Shown here: positions 46,366 through 55,090 of the stretch, piece by piece
How the letters are laid out: each line of letters opens with the position of its first letter
Numbering within the stretch: position 1 is the stretch's first letter
Origin: JANOBD01 sp031411495
GTDB taxonomy: Bacteria; Planctomycetota; Phycisphaerae; Tepidisphaerales; Tepidisphaeraceae
DNA: 64,000 bases
Assembly: GCA_031411495.1 (NCBI GenBank)
Contig: JANOBD010000148.1
Coordinates: 1-64,000, forward strand
Reading direction: 5' to 3'
The notes under the pieces: model-generated
What the model was told of the DNA's origin: nothing
What the model saw: only the letters and a program-made list of their open reading frames with translations
Databases searched by the model: none
Made by a program: the position numbers and the translations under genes

Positions 46366-47577
46366 CTACTTCACCAACTGGCTCATCTTGAAGATCGGCA
46401 GCATGATGCTCATCGCGATGAACCCGACCAGGCCGCCCATCACCACGATCATCAGCGGCTCGATCATGCTGGTGACGCTCTTGATGACGGCCGAAAGTTC
46501 GCGTTTGTAGAACTCGCTCACTTCGTCCAGCACTTCGCCGAGCTTGCCCGACTCTTCGCCGGCGCTGACCATCTGGATGACGCTCTTGGGGAGCAGGGCG
46601 GAGGTCGAAAGCGGCTGGCTGATCTTCTTGCCTTGCTTCACGCTCGTGTGAACGCTGCGCCACATGTTGCGGTAGTGGGAGTTGCCGCTGATATCACCGG
46701 TGATGGCCAGCGTGTCGAGCATCGGGACGCCGGCGTTGATGAGCTGCCCCATCGTGTGCAGCGAGCGTGTGATGTAGAGGGCGCGGAAGAGCTTTTTCAC
46801 GAGCGGGATCTTCAGTTTAAGCGTATCGAAAAACGCCCGGCCCGCGACGGTCTTGTTCGCGTAGACGATACTCCCGACGATCGCCACCAGCCCGGCCACG
46901 ACCAGGTACCAGTACTGCGTCATGAAGCCCGAAAGGTTGAGCAGGCACTTCGTCGGCAGCGGCAAAAACTGTTCCTTGCCCTTGAAGATGACCATGAACC
47001 GCGGAAGGACCCACGTGAGCAGGAAGATCGTCACGCCGATCGCCAGCGTGCCGATGATGCCCGGATACATCATCGCGCCGACGACCATCCGGCGGGTTTC
47101 GATCTGCTGAAGCAGGTAGTTGGAGATGCGGTCGAGCATCTTCGAGAGACCGCCCGACATTTCGCTCGCGCGGACCATGTTGATGTAGAGCGACCCGAAG
47201 CATTTCGGATACCGCTGAAGCGCTTCGGAGAACTGCTTGCCGCTTTCGAGATCGCGCTGAATCTGTTCGAGCATCTGTTTGAACTTGGGATTCACGGTCT
47301 GATCGGCGATGCCCTCGACGGCCGAGCGCAGCGCAATGCCGGCGCGAAGCATGACGGCGAGCTGATTCGTGAAACACTGAACATCGTGGGCGCTCGGCCC
47401 GAAGCTGATCGACTGCTGGTACCACGCCTTCCTGTTCCCGCTCTCGGCGGGCTGGAGCACGATGATTGTCTCGCCGCGGGCGCGAAGCATTTCACTGGCG
47501 GCGTTGAGGTTGGTGGCGGCGATGGTGCCGGTCGTCGTCTTGCCGGAGGTGTTTCGGGATTCGAATCGATAGTTCAT
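46366..47577 (-). CDS. pilC: PilC/GspF-type inner-membrane platform protein
   Basis: The 403-residue product has the duplicated T2SSF domain: first copy about 68-190 (CFTNQLAVMLRAGIALRSAV, GGLSKMLDRISNYL), then membrane segments (MMYPGIIGTLAIGVTIFLLT and YWYLVVAGLVAIVGSIVYA), second copy about 270-395 (ITRSLHTMGQLINAGVPMLD, MVSAGEESGKLGEVLDEVSE) and a last membrane helix PLMIVVMGGLVGFIAMSIML. PilC anchors the pilus motors PilB and PilT. No Shine-Dalgarno is visible because the whole gap to pilT is filled by a palindromic element. Confidence 0.95.
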   Translation of the reverse strand: MNYRFESRNTSGKTTTGTIAATNLNAASEMLRARGETIIVLQPAESGNRKAWYQQSISFGPSAHDVQCFTNQLAVMLRAGIALRSAVEGIADQTVNPKFKQMLEQIQRDLESGKQFSEALQRYPKCFGSLYINMVRASEMSGGLSKMLDRISNYLLQQIETRRMVVGAMMYPGIIGTLAIGVTIFLLTWVLPRFMVIFKGKEQFLPLPTKCLLNLSGFMTQYWYLVVAGLVAIVGSIVYANKTVAGRAFFDTLKLKIPLVKKLFRALYITRSLHTMGQLINAGVPMLDTLAITGDISGNSHYRNMWRSVHTSVKQGKKISQPLSTSALLPKSVIQMVSAGEESGKLGEVLDEVSEFYKRELSAVIKSVTSMIEPLMIVVMGGLVGFIAMSIMLPIFKMSQLVK

Positions 47578-47583
47578 GGGTGT

Positions 47584-47660
47584 CGTCGGCAGTCTTCGGT
47601 CTACGGTCTGCGGTCAAATGGAATTGACCGCAGACCGCCCACCGTCGACCGTCGACCCTC
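47584..47660. repeat. Palindromic element filling the pilT-pilC gap (family A, copy 3)
   Basis: GGTCTGCGGTCAA (47605-47617), ATGGAA, TTGACCGCAGACC (47624-47636) is a perfect 13-bp hairpin; it is extended outwards by imperfect arms (GTCGGCAGTCTTCGGTCTAC and CGCCCACCGTCGACCGTCGA). In one plus-strand frame it reads VGSLRSTVCGQ then TADRPPSTVD, the same motif as in nrdJ and the aminotransferase. It occupies the gap between the pilT stop (47662) and the pilC start (47577). Confidence 0.85.
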
Positions 47661-47661
47661 T

Positions 47662-48729
47662 TCAAGCTGCCAATGCTCTTTCCAGTTTGTCCGGATACGC
47701 CGCCTGTGAAATCGCGTCTTCGCGGTGGATGAAACCGTTCATCACCAACTGGCGGATCGAGTCGTCGAGCGTCTGCATCCCCTGCGCCCGGCTGGTCGCG
47801 ATGATGTTGGGGATTTCGAAAATCCGGTTTTCGCGGATGCAGTTGCGCACGGCCGCGTTGCAGATCATGATTTCCACCGCGGGAATCATGCCCGGCTTGT
47901 CTTTTCGCTTGAACAGCGTCTGGCTGATGACGGCCGCCAGCGTGTTCGCGAGCATGCTGCGGATCTGGTTCTGCTGGTCGCTCGGGTAGATATCGATAAT
48001 GCGTTCGATCGTCAGCGGCGCGTTGACGGTATGGAGTGTGCTGAAAACCAGGTGACCGGTTTCGGCGGCGCTGATGGCAGCGCTGGTGGTCTCCAGGTCG
48101 CGCATTTCGCCGACGAGAATCACGTCCGGGTCCTGACGCAGCACATGCCGCAGGCCGCTGGCGAAGTTCGGAACGTCGTCGCCGACTTCGCGCTGCTCGA
48201 TCACGCTCTTGGCGTTGATGAACGCGTATTCGATCGGATCCTCGATCGTGATCATGTGGAGCTGCTCGCGCTCGTTGATCGCCTGCATCATGCCCGCCAG
48301 CGTCGTCGATTTTCCCGAGCCGGTCGGTCCGGTCACCAGGATCATGCCGCGCGGCGTGTTGGTAAGCTTGTGGACGATCTCGGGCAGGTAGAGATCGGTC
48401 AGGGCGCGAACCTTGTCGTTGATCGTTCGGAACGAAAACGCGATCGAGTTCCGCATGTAGTGCGCGTTGACGCGAAAGCGGGCGAGCCCGGGGATCGCAT
48501 AGCTGAAGTCCGCGTCGCGCAGCTTCTGGAAGCCGTTCCAGCGCTCTTCGGTCGGCAGCAGCTTGCGCGCGGTCTGCTCGAGCGTTGCGACATCCATGAT
48601 CGGAAAGCCTGGTGCCACTTCGACGACGGTGTTGACCCGGAACATCGGCGGCAGGCCGGCGTTGAGGTGGATGTCGCTGGCCTTGGCTTTGATCGCGGCC
48701 GTCAGGATCTCGTCAATTTTCGAAGCCAT
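47662..48729 (-). CDS. pilT: PilT retraction ATPase
   Basis: The 355-residue product is a PilT-type hexameric motor: N-terminal PAS-like part (KASDIHLNAGLPPMFRVN), Walker A TGPTGSGKST (about 133-142), Asp box ITIEDPIEYAF, Walker B DVILVGEMRD, His box TGHLVFSTLHT, and the PilT-type AIRNLIRE-like region near the C-terminus (AVRNCIRENRIFEIPNII). It powers pilus retraction in twitching motility. The length agrees with the family. Confidence 0.96.
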   Translation of the reverse strand: MASKIDEILTAAIKAKASDIHLNAGLPPMFRVNTVVEVAPGFPIMDVATLEQTARKLLPTEERWNGFQKLRDADFSYAIPGLARFRVNAHYMRNSIAFSFRTINDKVRALTDLYLPEIVHKLTNTPRGMILVTGPTGSGKSTTLAGMMQAINEREQLHMITIEDPIEYAFINAKSVIEQREVGDDVPNFASGLRHVLRQDPDVILVGEMRDLETTSAAISAAETGHLVFSTLHTVNAPLTIERIIDIYPSDQQNQIRSMLANTLAAVISQTLFKRKDKPGMIPAVEIMICNAAVRNCIRENRIFEIPNIIATSRAQGMQTLDDSIRQLVMNGFIHREDAISQAAYPDKLERALAA

Positions 48730-48761
48730 GAATCCCTTTCCTGCAGAACAACCGTTCGCAG

Positions 48762-50573
48762 TTACATGGAGCTTTCTGTCACTCGCAGCACTTCATCGAC
48801 CGTGGTCAGTCCTTGCTGCGCCTTCGCGAAGCCGTCCTCGCGCAGCGAAACCAGCCCGCGCTCACGGCAGAGCTTGCGGAGCTGATTCACATCGGGATTG
48901 CGCGTCACCATGTCGCGCAGACCGTCGTCCATGATCAGCAGTTCGTAGATGCCGAGCCGTCCCTTGTAACCCGTCTTCCGGCACGTGTCGCAGCCGACGC
49001 CCTTCCAGATGAGCGGGTCCTTGAAGCCCTGCATGTTCAGGAACTCGCGCATCTCGTCGGTCGGATCGATCTGTGTCCTGCAGTGCTGGCAGACCTTGCG
49101 TACCAGCCGCTGCGCGAGGATCGCGTTTACGGCAGAACTGATCAGGTACGGCTCGACGCCGATATTGATCAGGCGCGTGACCGAACTCGGCGCATCGTTG
49201 GTGTGCAGCGTGCTGAGCACGAGGTGGCCGGTGAGCGCGGCCTGTACCGCGATGCGGGCCGTTTCCGCATCGCGGATTTCGCCGAGCATGATTACATCGG
49301 GGTCTTGGCGCAGCAGCGAGCGCAGGGCGGCGCTGAAGCTCATTCCGATCTTGTCGTGGACCTGTACCTGGTTCGCGGCCGGCAGGTTGTACTCGATCGG
49401 GTCTTCGACCGTGCTGATGTTCAGCTCGTTGCCATCCATCACGCGCAGCGACGAGTAGAGCGTCGTAGTCTTTCCCGAGCCGGTCGGTCCGGTGACGAGA
49501 ATGATGCCGTGAGGCTGATCGATCTGATTCTTCCAGATGGTGAGTGCCTGCTCACTGAAGCCGAGCGATTCGAGCGGGACGCTGATCGAACGGTTGTCGA
49601 GGATACGAATGACGGCTTTCTCGCCGTTGGCGGTGGGCAGGGTGCTGAGGCGCAGATCGACCTTGCGGCCCTGCACTGTCGCCCGGATGCGGCCGTCCTG
49701 GGGCAGGCGACGCTCGGAGATGTCCAGGTTGCCCATGATTTTCAGGCGCGACGTGATGGCGGCCTGCATCGTGTGGGGCGGGTTCATCGCCTCGAAGAGG
49801 ATGCCGTCGATCCGGTAGCGGATCTTGAGGTTCTTTTCCTTCGGCTCGATGTGGATGTCGCTCGCTCCCTGCTTGATCGCATCGGCAATCAGGAAGTTCA
49901 CGAAACGAATGACGGGCGACTCGTTGCCCGCCTTTTCGAGGTCGTTGGCGTCGTCGGCGGGCGCTTCATCCTTTAGCACCTCGACGTCGTCCTCGGCCAT
50001 GTCCTTCATAATGTCGGAGATCGACAAATCCGATGTCGGCGCGTTGAGCAGCTCGAGCACCCGTACGATGTCGGCGGCCGTTGTAACGACCAACCGGAAG
50101 TCCTTACCGAGCGAGCGGCGGACCTCGTCGATCAGAAAGACGTTGTTCGGATCCGCGATCGCCAGCAGCAGCGTGCCGTTGCTCGAACGAAAGGGCAGAA
50201 CGGATTTCGCCCGGCAATAGGCGCCGCCGAGCGATTCGATGAGGCGCTCGTCTATCGAGGTTCGGTCCGGAACGACGAAGTCCAGGCCCATCGTCTCGGC
50301 GAGCGCACGGGCGACATCTGCATCGGTGACGATGCTCATCGAAAGCAGGATCTGGGCGACCGTCTTGCCGGGTGAACTGTTCTGCGCGGTCCGCGCCTGG
50401 AGCATCTGCTCCTGGGTGACCTTGCCGCGTTCGAGAAGGACTTCGTCCACAGACTTGCGCTTGACGCTCGCCTTGGGCGTCCAGAGCGGCGCCGGCTCGG
50501 CGGTGTCGTCAATGAGCGCGACCGCATCGTCCGCAGGGGTGCGCGAGCTGTTCTGAAAGTCGTTACGTGCCAC
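48762..50573 (-). CDS. pilB: PilB/GspE-type pilus extension ATPase
   Basis: The 603-residue product has an N-terminal MshEN/T2SSE-N-type region (about 40-180; LLERGKVTQEQMLQARTAQ, ALAETMGLDFVVPD), the ATPase core with Walker A TGPTGSGKTTT (about 361-371), Asp box STVEDPIEYNLP, Walker B DVIMLGEIRD and His box TGHLVLSTLHTND, and a four-Cys zinc motif (VCQHCRT ... GCDTCRKTGYKG). It powers pilus extension. It lies between the pilP-like gene and pilT with about 10-30 bp gaps. Confidence 0.96.
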   Translation of the reverse strand: MARNDFQNSSRTPADDAVALIDDTAEPAPLWTPKASVKRKSVDEVLLERGKVTQEQMLQARTAQNSSPGKTVAQILLSMSIVTDADVARALAETMGLDFVVPDRTSIDERLIESLGGAYCRAKSVLPFRSSNGTLLLAIADPNNVFLIDEVRRSLGKDFRLVVTTAADIVRVLELLNAPTSDLSISDIMKDMAEDDVEVLKDEAPADDANDLEKAGNESPVIRFVNFLIADAIKQGASDIHIEPKEKNLKIRYRIDGILFEAMNPPHTMQAAITSRLKIMGNLDISERRLPQDGRIRATVQGRKVDLRLSTLPTANGEKAVIRILDNRSISVPLESLGFSEQALTIWKNQIDQPHGIILVTGPTGSGKTTTLYSSLRVMDGNELNISTVEDPIEYNLPAANQVQVHDKIGMSFSAALRSLLRQDPDVIMLGEIRDAETARIAVQAALTGHLVLSTLHTNDAPSSVTRLINIGVEPYLISSAVNAILAQRLVRKVCQHCRTQIDPTDEMREFLNMQGFKDPLIWKGVGCDTCRKTGYKGRLGIYELLIMDDGLRDMVTRNPDVNQLRKLCRERGLVSLREDGFAKAQQGLTTVDEVLRVTESSM

Positions 50574-50582
50574 TGCAGATCC

Positions 50583-51197
50583 TCACTTGCGCAGGCGCAA
50601 TTCGAATCGAAACTCGCCACTGATGATGAACACGGCGTCTGGCGTGATCGAATCGAGCGTGAACTCGCCGCACGGCTGCCGCTCGAAATAGAGCTTGCCG
50701 TTGATCAGGCATGAACGCCTGGACGAACCGAACATGATCGACTGCACCTGCAGCGTCCTGGCCTGCGTGAGCAATCGCGCCTTGGTTTGTTCTCGCGCCC
50801 CGTTGCTCGCAGAGGGCGCGCTCAGGCTCGTCGACTTGGGCTCGAGCGACTCGAACTCGAACGGATCGCGCGATTCGAAGATCGCCGAGACCACCTGCGG
50901 CGGTCTCGTCCGGGTCAGCTGCGCGACTGTCGTTCGCGTGTCGCGGATCGCCTTGCCGAGTGTCGCCAGGCTCGCCCGGCCGCCGCTCAGGAACGTATCG
51001 ACCGATGCGGCGTCGGCACCCGCGCGGCTGACGAGCTTGAGCGCATCAGCTGTCCGCCAGTGCATGTAGTACAACCCTGCGCCGGCGGCGATGACGAGCG
51101 CCGCGACGAACGCGGAGCCGGCGTCAATGCGTTTGTTTCGACGCCGCGGCGCCGTTGGCGTCGCCGGCGGATCGGTGATGACATCGTTTTCCAGCAT
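50583..51197 (-). CDS. PilP-like pilus assembly protein
   Basis: The 204-residue product has one membrane helix (about 29-46, AFVAALVIAAGAGLYYMHW), a helical and disordered periplasmic stretch including VVSAIFESRDPFEFESLEPK (the F-x-x-R-DPF signature seen in PilP/GspC), and a small beta domain at about 140-204 (LQVQSIMFGSSRRSCLINGK and DAVFIISGEFRFELRL) like the HR/OB domain that contacts the secretin. The position after pilO and before pilB supports a PilP role. Two Cys (about 165 and 177) could form a disulfide. Similarity is structural rather than strong. Confidence 0.72.
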   Translation of the reverse strand: MLENDVITDPPATPTAPRRRNKRIDAGSAFVAALVIAAGAGLYYMHWRTADALKLVSRAGADAASVDTFLSGGRASLATLGKAIRDTRTTVAQLTRTRPPQVVSAIFESRDPFEFESLEPKSTSLSAPSASNGAREQTKARLLTQARTLQVQSIMFGSSRRSCLINGKLYFERQPCGEFTLDSITPDAVFIISGEFRFELRLRK

Positions 51198-51213
51198 GAA
51201 TCCTCCCCGGCCT

Positions 51214-51765
51214 TTAGTTGATGGTCGCGACCGTCTGATCGGCTTCGAAGTAGATATTGAGCACCAGCTTTACCTGCATCGGCTTGTGCGCGTCGGTGAT
51301 CTTCCGCAACTCCAGCTGCGTGATGCGAATGATCCGGTCCGAGTTCTCGAGCTGCTTCAGGAACGTCTCGAAGCCCGAAAACTCGCCTTCGAATGTGATT
51401 TCGATCGGCTGCTCGTTCGACGTGCCAGCCTTGTCCTGCTTCAGCGGCTTAACGCTGGTTGCCCGGAGCGTATTCTGCTCGGCGAGCTTCCAGACGTCTG
51501 AGAGGATCTGGTCGACCTCTTTTTCACGGGGAAGCTTCTTCTCGAAGAGCTTGACCGAGTCCCGCAGCGCCGTCAGCTCGGACTCGAGCTGAACCAGTGT
51601 TGCCGAACTCTGTGCCAGCGCACGCAGCGTCAGCTGCTTGCGTGCGATGTCGTCGGAATAAAAGGCGCGCTGTGCCTGCAGCCGCTTAAAGCCCAGGAAG
51701 TACGCGCCGCCCAGGAAGCCCAGTAGCAGCACGAACACGAAGAGTTCACGGATTCCGAGTTTCAT
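51214..51765 (-). CDS. pilO: PilO-type pilus alignment protein
   Basis: The 183-residue product has an N-terminal membrane helix (LFVFVLLLGFLGGAYFLGF), a coiled coil (about 28-85; RLQAQRAFYSDDIARKQLTL, LVQLESELTALRDSVKLFEK), and a periplasmic ferredoxin-like fold with ITFEGEFSGFETFLKQLENS and IIRITQLELRKIT, the PilO pattern. It forms the PilMNOP alignment complex linking motors and secretin. It is 15 bp from pilN. Confidence 0.9.
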   Translation of the reverse strand: MKLGIRELFVFVLLLGFLGGAYFLGFKRLQAQRAFYSDDIARKQLTLRALAQSSATLVQLESELTALRDSVKLFEKKLPREKEVDQILSDVWKLAEQNTLRATSVKPLKQDKAGTSNEQPIEITFEGEFSGFETFLKQLENSDRIIRITQLELRKITDAHKPMQVKLVLNIYFEADQTVATIN

Positions 51766-51780
51766 GGTGTGTTGAGGCCC

Positions 51781-52491
51781 TTAATGGGCCTGTTCCTCCG
51801 TGCTGGCCGACGCGGTCTGGACATCGTTCTTTTTCGGCTCGTCGCGTACGCGCATCTCGACTTCGAATCGCCGTACCATCTGGTTCTGATAGAGGAACTC
51901 GCGGCTCACGAGCAGGTTCACATCTTCGAAGTAGCGCGACCGTCCGAGGCTGTTGATGTAGTCGGCGACCTGCATGTCTGTATACGCCAGTCCGGCGAGC
52001 TTGAGATTCACGTCGTAGAGTTTGGGGGCTGGTTCTTCGGTCGTCGCGTCCTTGACTGCAGACTTCCGCGCCTGTTTCTCGGCGAGAATCTGCTCCGGCG
52101 TTTTCACCACGGGGCGGACCTTTGAACCGAGGACGACCTCCAGCAGGGAAGTGCCCGCCGGCAGCTCTTCTTTGAGCGACGCAAGGACCTCCGTTCGCGG
52201 GTTCTTCTCGATCAGCGATTCGGCCAGCCTGGCGCGCCGCGCCAGTTCCGACTGCTGTTTCTGAAGCGTGTCGAGCCGCTTGAGCCGTTCCGATTCGAGC
52301 CGGAACTGTTCGTTGACCGCCGCGTGTTCCTGTTTCAACTGGGCGAGCGAGTTCTGCGCATAGGTGAAAGCGCCCGCGACGCTAAGGATCGTCACCAGCA
52401 GCAGCGAGCCGCAGAGTCGATTGGCCCGCGCCTTGGCGCGGCGTGCCACGTAGTCGTCGGGTAGAAACGAAAGATCATTGGGCATGCTCAT
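51781..52491 (-). CDS. pilN: PilN-type pilus alignment protein
   Basis: The 236-residue product starts MSMPNDLSFLPDDYVARRAK, where NDLSFLPDDY is the usual N-terminal PilM-binding motif (I-N-L-L-P-like). One membrane helix (about 27-45), a coiled coil (about 48-95, with EQFRLESERLKRLDTLQKQQ), and a ferredoxin-like domain including KLYDVNLKLAGLAYTDMQVA and YINSLGRSRYFEDVNLL follow. The acidic C-terminal tail is short. It starts about 15 bp after the pilM stop. Confidence 0.9.
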   Translation of the reverse strand: MSMPNDLSFLPDDYVARRAKARANRLCGSLLLVTILSVAGAFTYAQNSLAQLKQEHAAVNEQFRLESERLKRLDTLQKQQSELARRARLAESLIEKNPRTEVLASLKEELPAGTSLLEVVLGSKVRPVVKTPEQILAEKQARKSAVKDATTEEPAPKLYDVNLKLAGLAYTDMQVADYINSLGRSRYFEDVNLLVSREFLYQNQMVRRFEVEMRVRDEPKKNDVQTASASTEEQAH

Positions 52492-52506
52492 GGACTTCGT
52501 CTCCGA

Positions 52507-53637
52507 TCAAACGTGTGCAATCGTCTGGCCACAGATCGACAAGCCGAACGCCGTGCACCATTGCGGCATCGCCTCGCGGCGGTCGATGCAGGCGAGATTC
52601 GGCAACGTCGAACGGTTGAATCTCACCAATGGATCGCCGATCTGCGCCGGCAGCGACATCGCCTGGGCGATCGCCGAACAGAGCAGCCGGTCGCGTGCAC
52701 CGCCGCCGATGAACAACAGCCGTGTCACCGGCTGGTTCGGGAAGAGTGACTCGTAGTACCGCCGACACATCTCAAGTTCGTCGGAGAGCTTGGCGGCGGC
52801 TGCGGCGGTCTCGTCGACGAGCTTCTGCTGCTGGGCGCTGAACGGCGTTTCCTTTGCGGCGATCTCGTTCTGCGGTGCCGTCTGCAGCGCGGCGATGGAT
52901 CGTCGTATCAACATCGCATCTGCCGTCGAGACGCCCACCTGCCGTGCGACTCGTTCGTGAATCTGTGCGACGCTGAGTGGCATCGTCCGCACGAAGCGGA
53001 TGTCGGCCGGCGCAGCCACGAACGCGCGCGTTCCGCCCGCCCCGAGATCGACGACCAGGTTCACCGCCGACTCATCCGTCTTGCGTCGATAAACGCGAGA
53101 GAAGAAGTCGGCCGCAATGCGCTGCTGCACGTGCACGCCGACCAGATTCAGCCTGGCTGCGGCGGAGTCGTCGATGATCTGCTGGATCAGGTTCTGCGGT
53201 GTGGCGAAGAGCACGACCTCCTGCTGCGGCGATTGCTCGCCGAAGATCTCACCGGCGATAACGCCGCGAATCAGGTAGTCGGAGGAAGGGGCGTTGAGCG
53301 CGGTCGTCGCCTGTTCGCCGAGGCTCGCCGCAAACTCGGTCGCGCCGGTGCGCGGCATGCGAAGGTGCTTGACGACGACGTCGCCGGCGCGGATGCCGAT
53401 CGCGGCGTTCCGGCCACAGAACTTGCCGCTGCGCAGCGTCTTGCGGATCGCCTCCGTAATCGATTGCGAACGGGCGTCTCCGGCGAGCGCCGGATCCATC
53501 GAGATCTCTTCGGCATGAACCAGGCGAAACTCGTCGTTGACGAGTTCGATCTGCGCCATTCGGATCGCGCTTTCGCCGAGATCGATCCCGATCGGCAGAC
53601 CCCGGTACGGGGCAAACTGGCGAATAAAACCAAGCAT
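52507..53637 (-). CDS. pilM: PilM, actin-like pilus assembly ATPase
   Basis: From ATG 53637 (GGGAGCGAGCCG-type site further upstream serves an alternative start at 53670) the product is about 376 residues. It is an FtsA/actin-like PilM: IGIDLGESAIRMAQIELVND, the GAGDVVVKHLRMPRTG region, VVDLGAGGTRAFV, RLLFIGGGARDRLL and MPQWCTAFGLSI. It binds the PilN tail in the cytoplasm and may connect the motor to the alignment complex. It is the first gene of the operon M-N-O-P-B-T-C; pilQ, pilA and the prepilin peptidase are not in the window. Confidence 0.93.
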   Translation of the reverse strand: MLGFIRQFAPYRGLPIGIDLGESAIRMAQIELVNDEFRLVHAEEISMDPALAGDARSQSITEAIRKTLRSGKFCGRNAAIGIRAGDVVVKHLRMPRTGATEFAASLGEQATTALNAPSSDYLIRGVIAGEIFGEQSPQQEVVLFATPQNLIQQIIDDSAAARLNLVGVHVQQRIAADFFSRVYRRKTDESAVNLVVDLGAGGTRAFVAAPADIRFVRTMPLSVAQIHERVARQVGVSTADAMLIRRSIAALQTAPQNEIAAKETPFSAQQQKLVDETAAAAAKLSDELEMCRRYYESLFPNQPVTRLLFIGGGARDRLLCSAIAQAMSLPAQIGDPLVRFNRSTLPNLACIDRREAMPQWCTAFGLSICGQTIAHV

Positions 53638-53844
53638 CGGCTCGCTCCCACAGTCGACGGACACTGGCACGCGCGGTTCGCGTGCGCTGGAGGAAACATC
53701 GGATTAAAGCAGGGGAGATGTAAGTGATTCAGCCGATTTGGCCGGTTGATCCGGATCGGCAACCTCGGCTAAGCGAACAATTATCAGCCGCGGGCGAACA
53801 ACCGGAACACCTTCGCGGCGAAGCGAAATCCGTTGGCAGGTTTC

Positions 53845-55047
53845 TTACAGGAACTCCGCGGCCACCGCGTCCGCGACAGGAAGTCCCTGTTCAGTAAGCC
53901 GGACGCTGTCATCCACGCGGATCAGCCCGAGGGCCAGAAGCTCGTCCAGCGTCTTGCCAAACCGTTCGCCGAGCGGCTTGCCGAACCTTGACTGGAAGCG
54001 GTCGAGTCCCACGCCTTCTGCCAGTCGCAGGCCGAGCATGACGAACTCGCCTTCGCGCTGCTGGTCCGATAGTCGCTCGAACTCGGTCATCCCCGTGGCG
54101 CCGGCTTCGATCGCGCGTTCCCACTCGCCCAAGTGAGGACGATTCTTGAACCGCACGCCGTCGAGATGCGATGCCGCGCTCGGGCCGATGCCGAGATAGT
54201 TGCCGCCGCGCCAGTAAAGGAGGTTGTGAAGGCATTCCTGTCCCGAAGCGGCGTAGTTGGAAATCTCGTAGGGCAGGCACCCGATGTCGCTGAGAATCCG
54301 CCGTGCGAGCATCAGCATCTGCAGCTCGATACTCTCCTCGATAACTTCGAGCCGGCCGAGCCGCTGCTTCACCGCCATCGGCGTGTTCGGCTCGTAGGTG
54401 AGGTTGTAGCAGGAGTAGTGCGTGAGCTTTAGATCCATCGCTTGCCGCAGGCTTTCGCGCCAACTCTCGAGTGTTTGGCCGGGAATCGCGTAGATCAGGT
54501 CGATGTTGATCCGCTCGAAGCCGGCTTCCCGGCAAAGCGCAACCGATCGCACCACCTGCTCGGGCTGATGATGCCGCTCCAGCGTTGCGAGTTCGGCGGG
54601 ATGAAAGCTCTGGGCGCCCATGCTGATGCGATCGACGCCGAACGAGCGGAGCATGCGCAGGTAGTCGAGATCGGCGGTGGCGGGGTTGACCTCGATCGTC
54701 CATTCGGTGAAAAGCCCCGGGTCGAGCCGCGCGCGTATGGCTTCGAGCAGCTTTCGCATCGACGTTGGCGGCAACAGCGACGGCGTTCCTCCGCCGAAGA
54801 AAATCGTTCTCGGGCGGATGATCTGTGTCGTAGCCATCCAGTAGTCGAGCTCGCGAGCGAGCAATTCCACAAAGCGATCCATCCGCTCCGGCGTCTGCCG
54901 GGTAATGGAGTAGAAATCGCAGTAGTGGCACTTGTGAAAGCAGAACGGGATGTGCACGTAGAGCCCGTCGACCTCCGCAGGCGCGAGCGCCTGCGGATCG
55001 AGGGTCTGTTCTTGCGGAGCGGGAGCGATCACATCCAGTCGTGGCAT
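53845..55047 (-). CDS. hemW: HemW-type radical SAM protein
   Basis: The 400-residue product has the radical SAM motif CFHKCHYC (Cys36, Cys40, Cys43) in LYVHIPFCFHKCHYCDFY, then TIFFGGGTPSLLPP, WTIEVNPATADLDYLRMLRS, GVDRISMGAQSFHPAELATL, INIDLIYAIPGQTLESWRES and, in the HemN C-terminal domain, EISNYAASGQECLHNLLYWR and GNYLGIGPSAASHL. This pattern (C-x3-C-x2-C, C-H-N-L-x-Y-W) is HemW, a heme chaperone rather than a true coproporphyrinogen oxidase. It precedes the pilus operon on the same strand by about 200 bp but is unlikely to be functionally tied to it. Confidence 0.92.
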   Translation of the reverse strand: MPRLDVIAPAPQEQTLDPQALAPAEVDGLYVHIPFCFHKCHYCDFYSITRQTPERMDRFVELLARELDYWMATTQIIRPRTIFFGGGTPSLLPPTSMRKLLEAIRARLDPGLFTEWTIEVNPATADLDYLRMLRSFGVDRISMGAQSFHPAELATLERHHQPEQVVRSVALCREAGFERINIDLIYAIPGQTLESWRESLRQAMDLKLTHYSCYNLTYEPNTPMAVKQRLGRLEVIEESIELQMLMLARRILSDIGCLPYEISNYAASGQECLHNLLYWRGGNYLGIGPSAASHLDGVRFKNRPHLGEWERAIEAGATGMTEFERLSDQQREGEFVMLGLRLAEGVGLDRFQSRFGKPLGERFGKTLDELLALGLIRVDDSVRLTEQGLPVADAVAAEFL

Positions 55048-55090
55048 TTCCTTCCAAGTGTAGCCGATCGATGGATGCAGCGCTCGGTGC

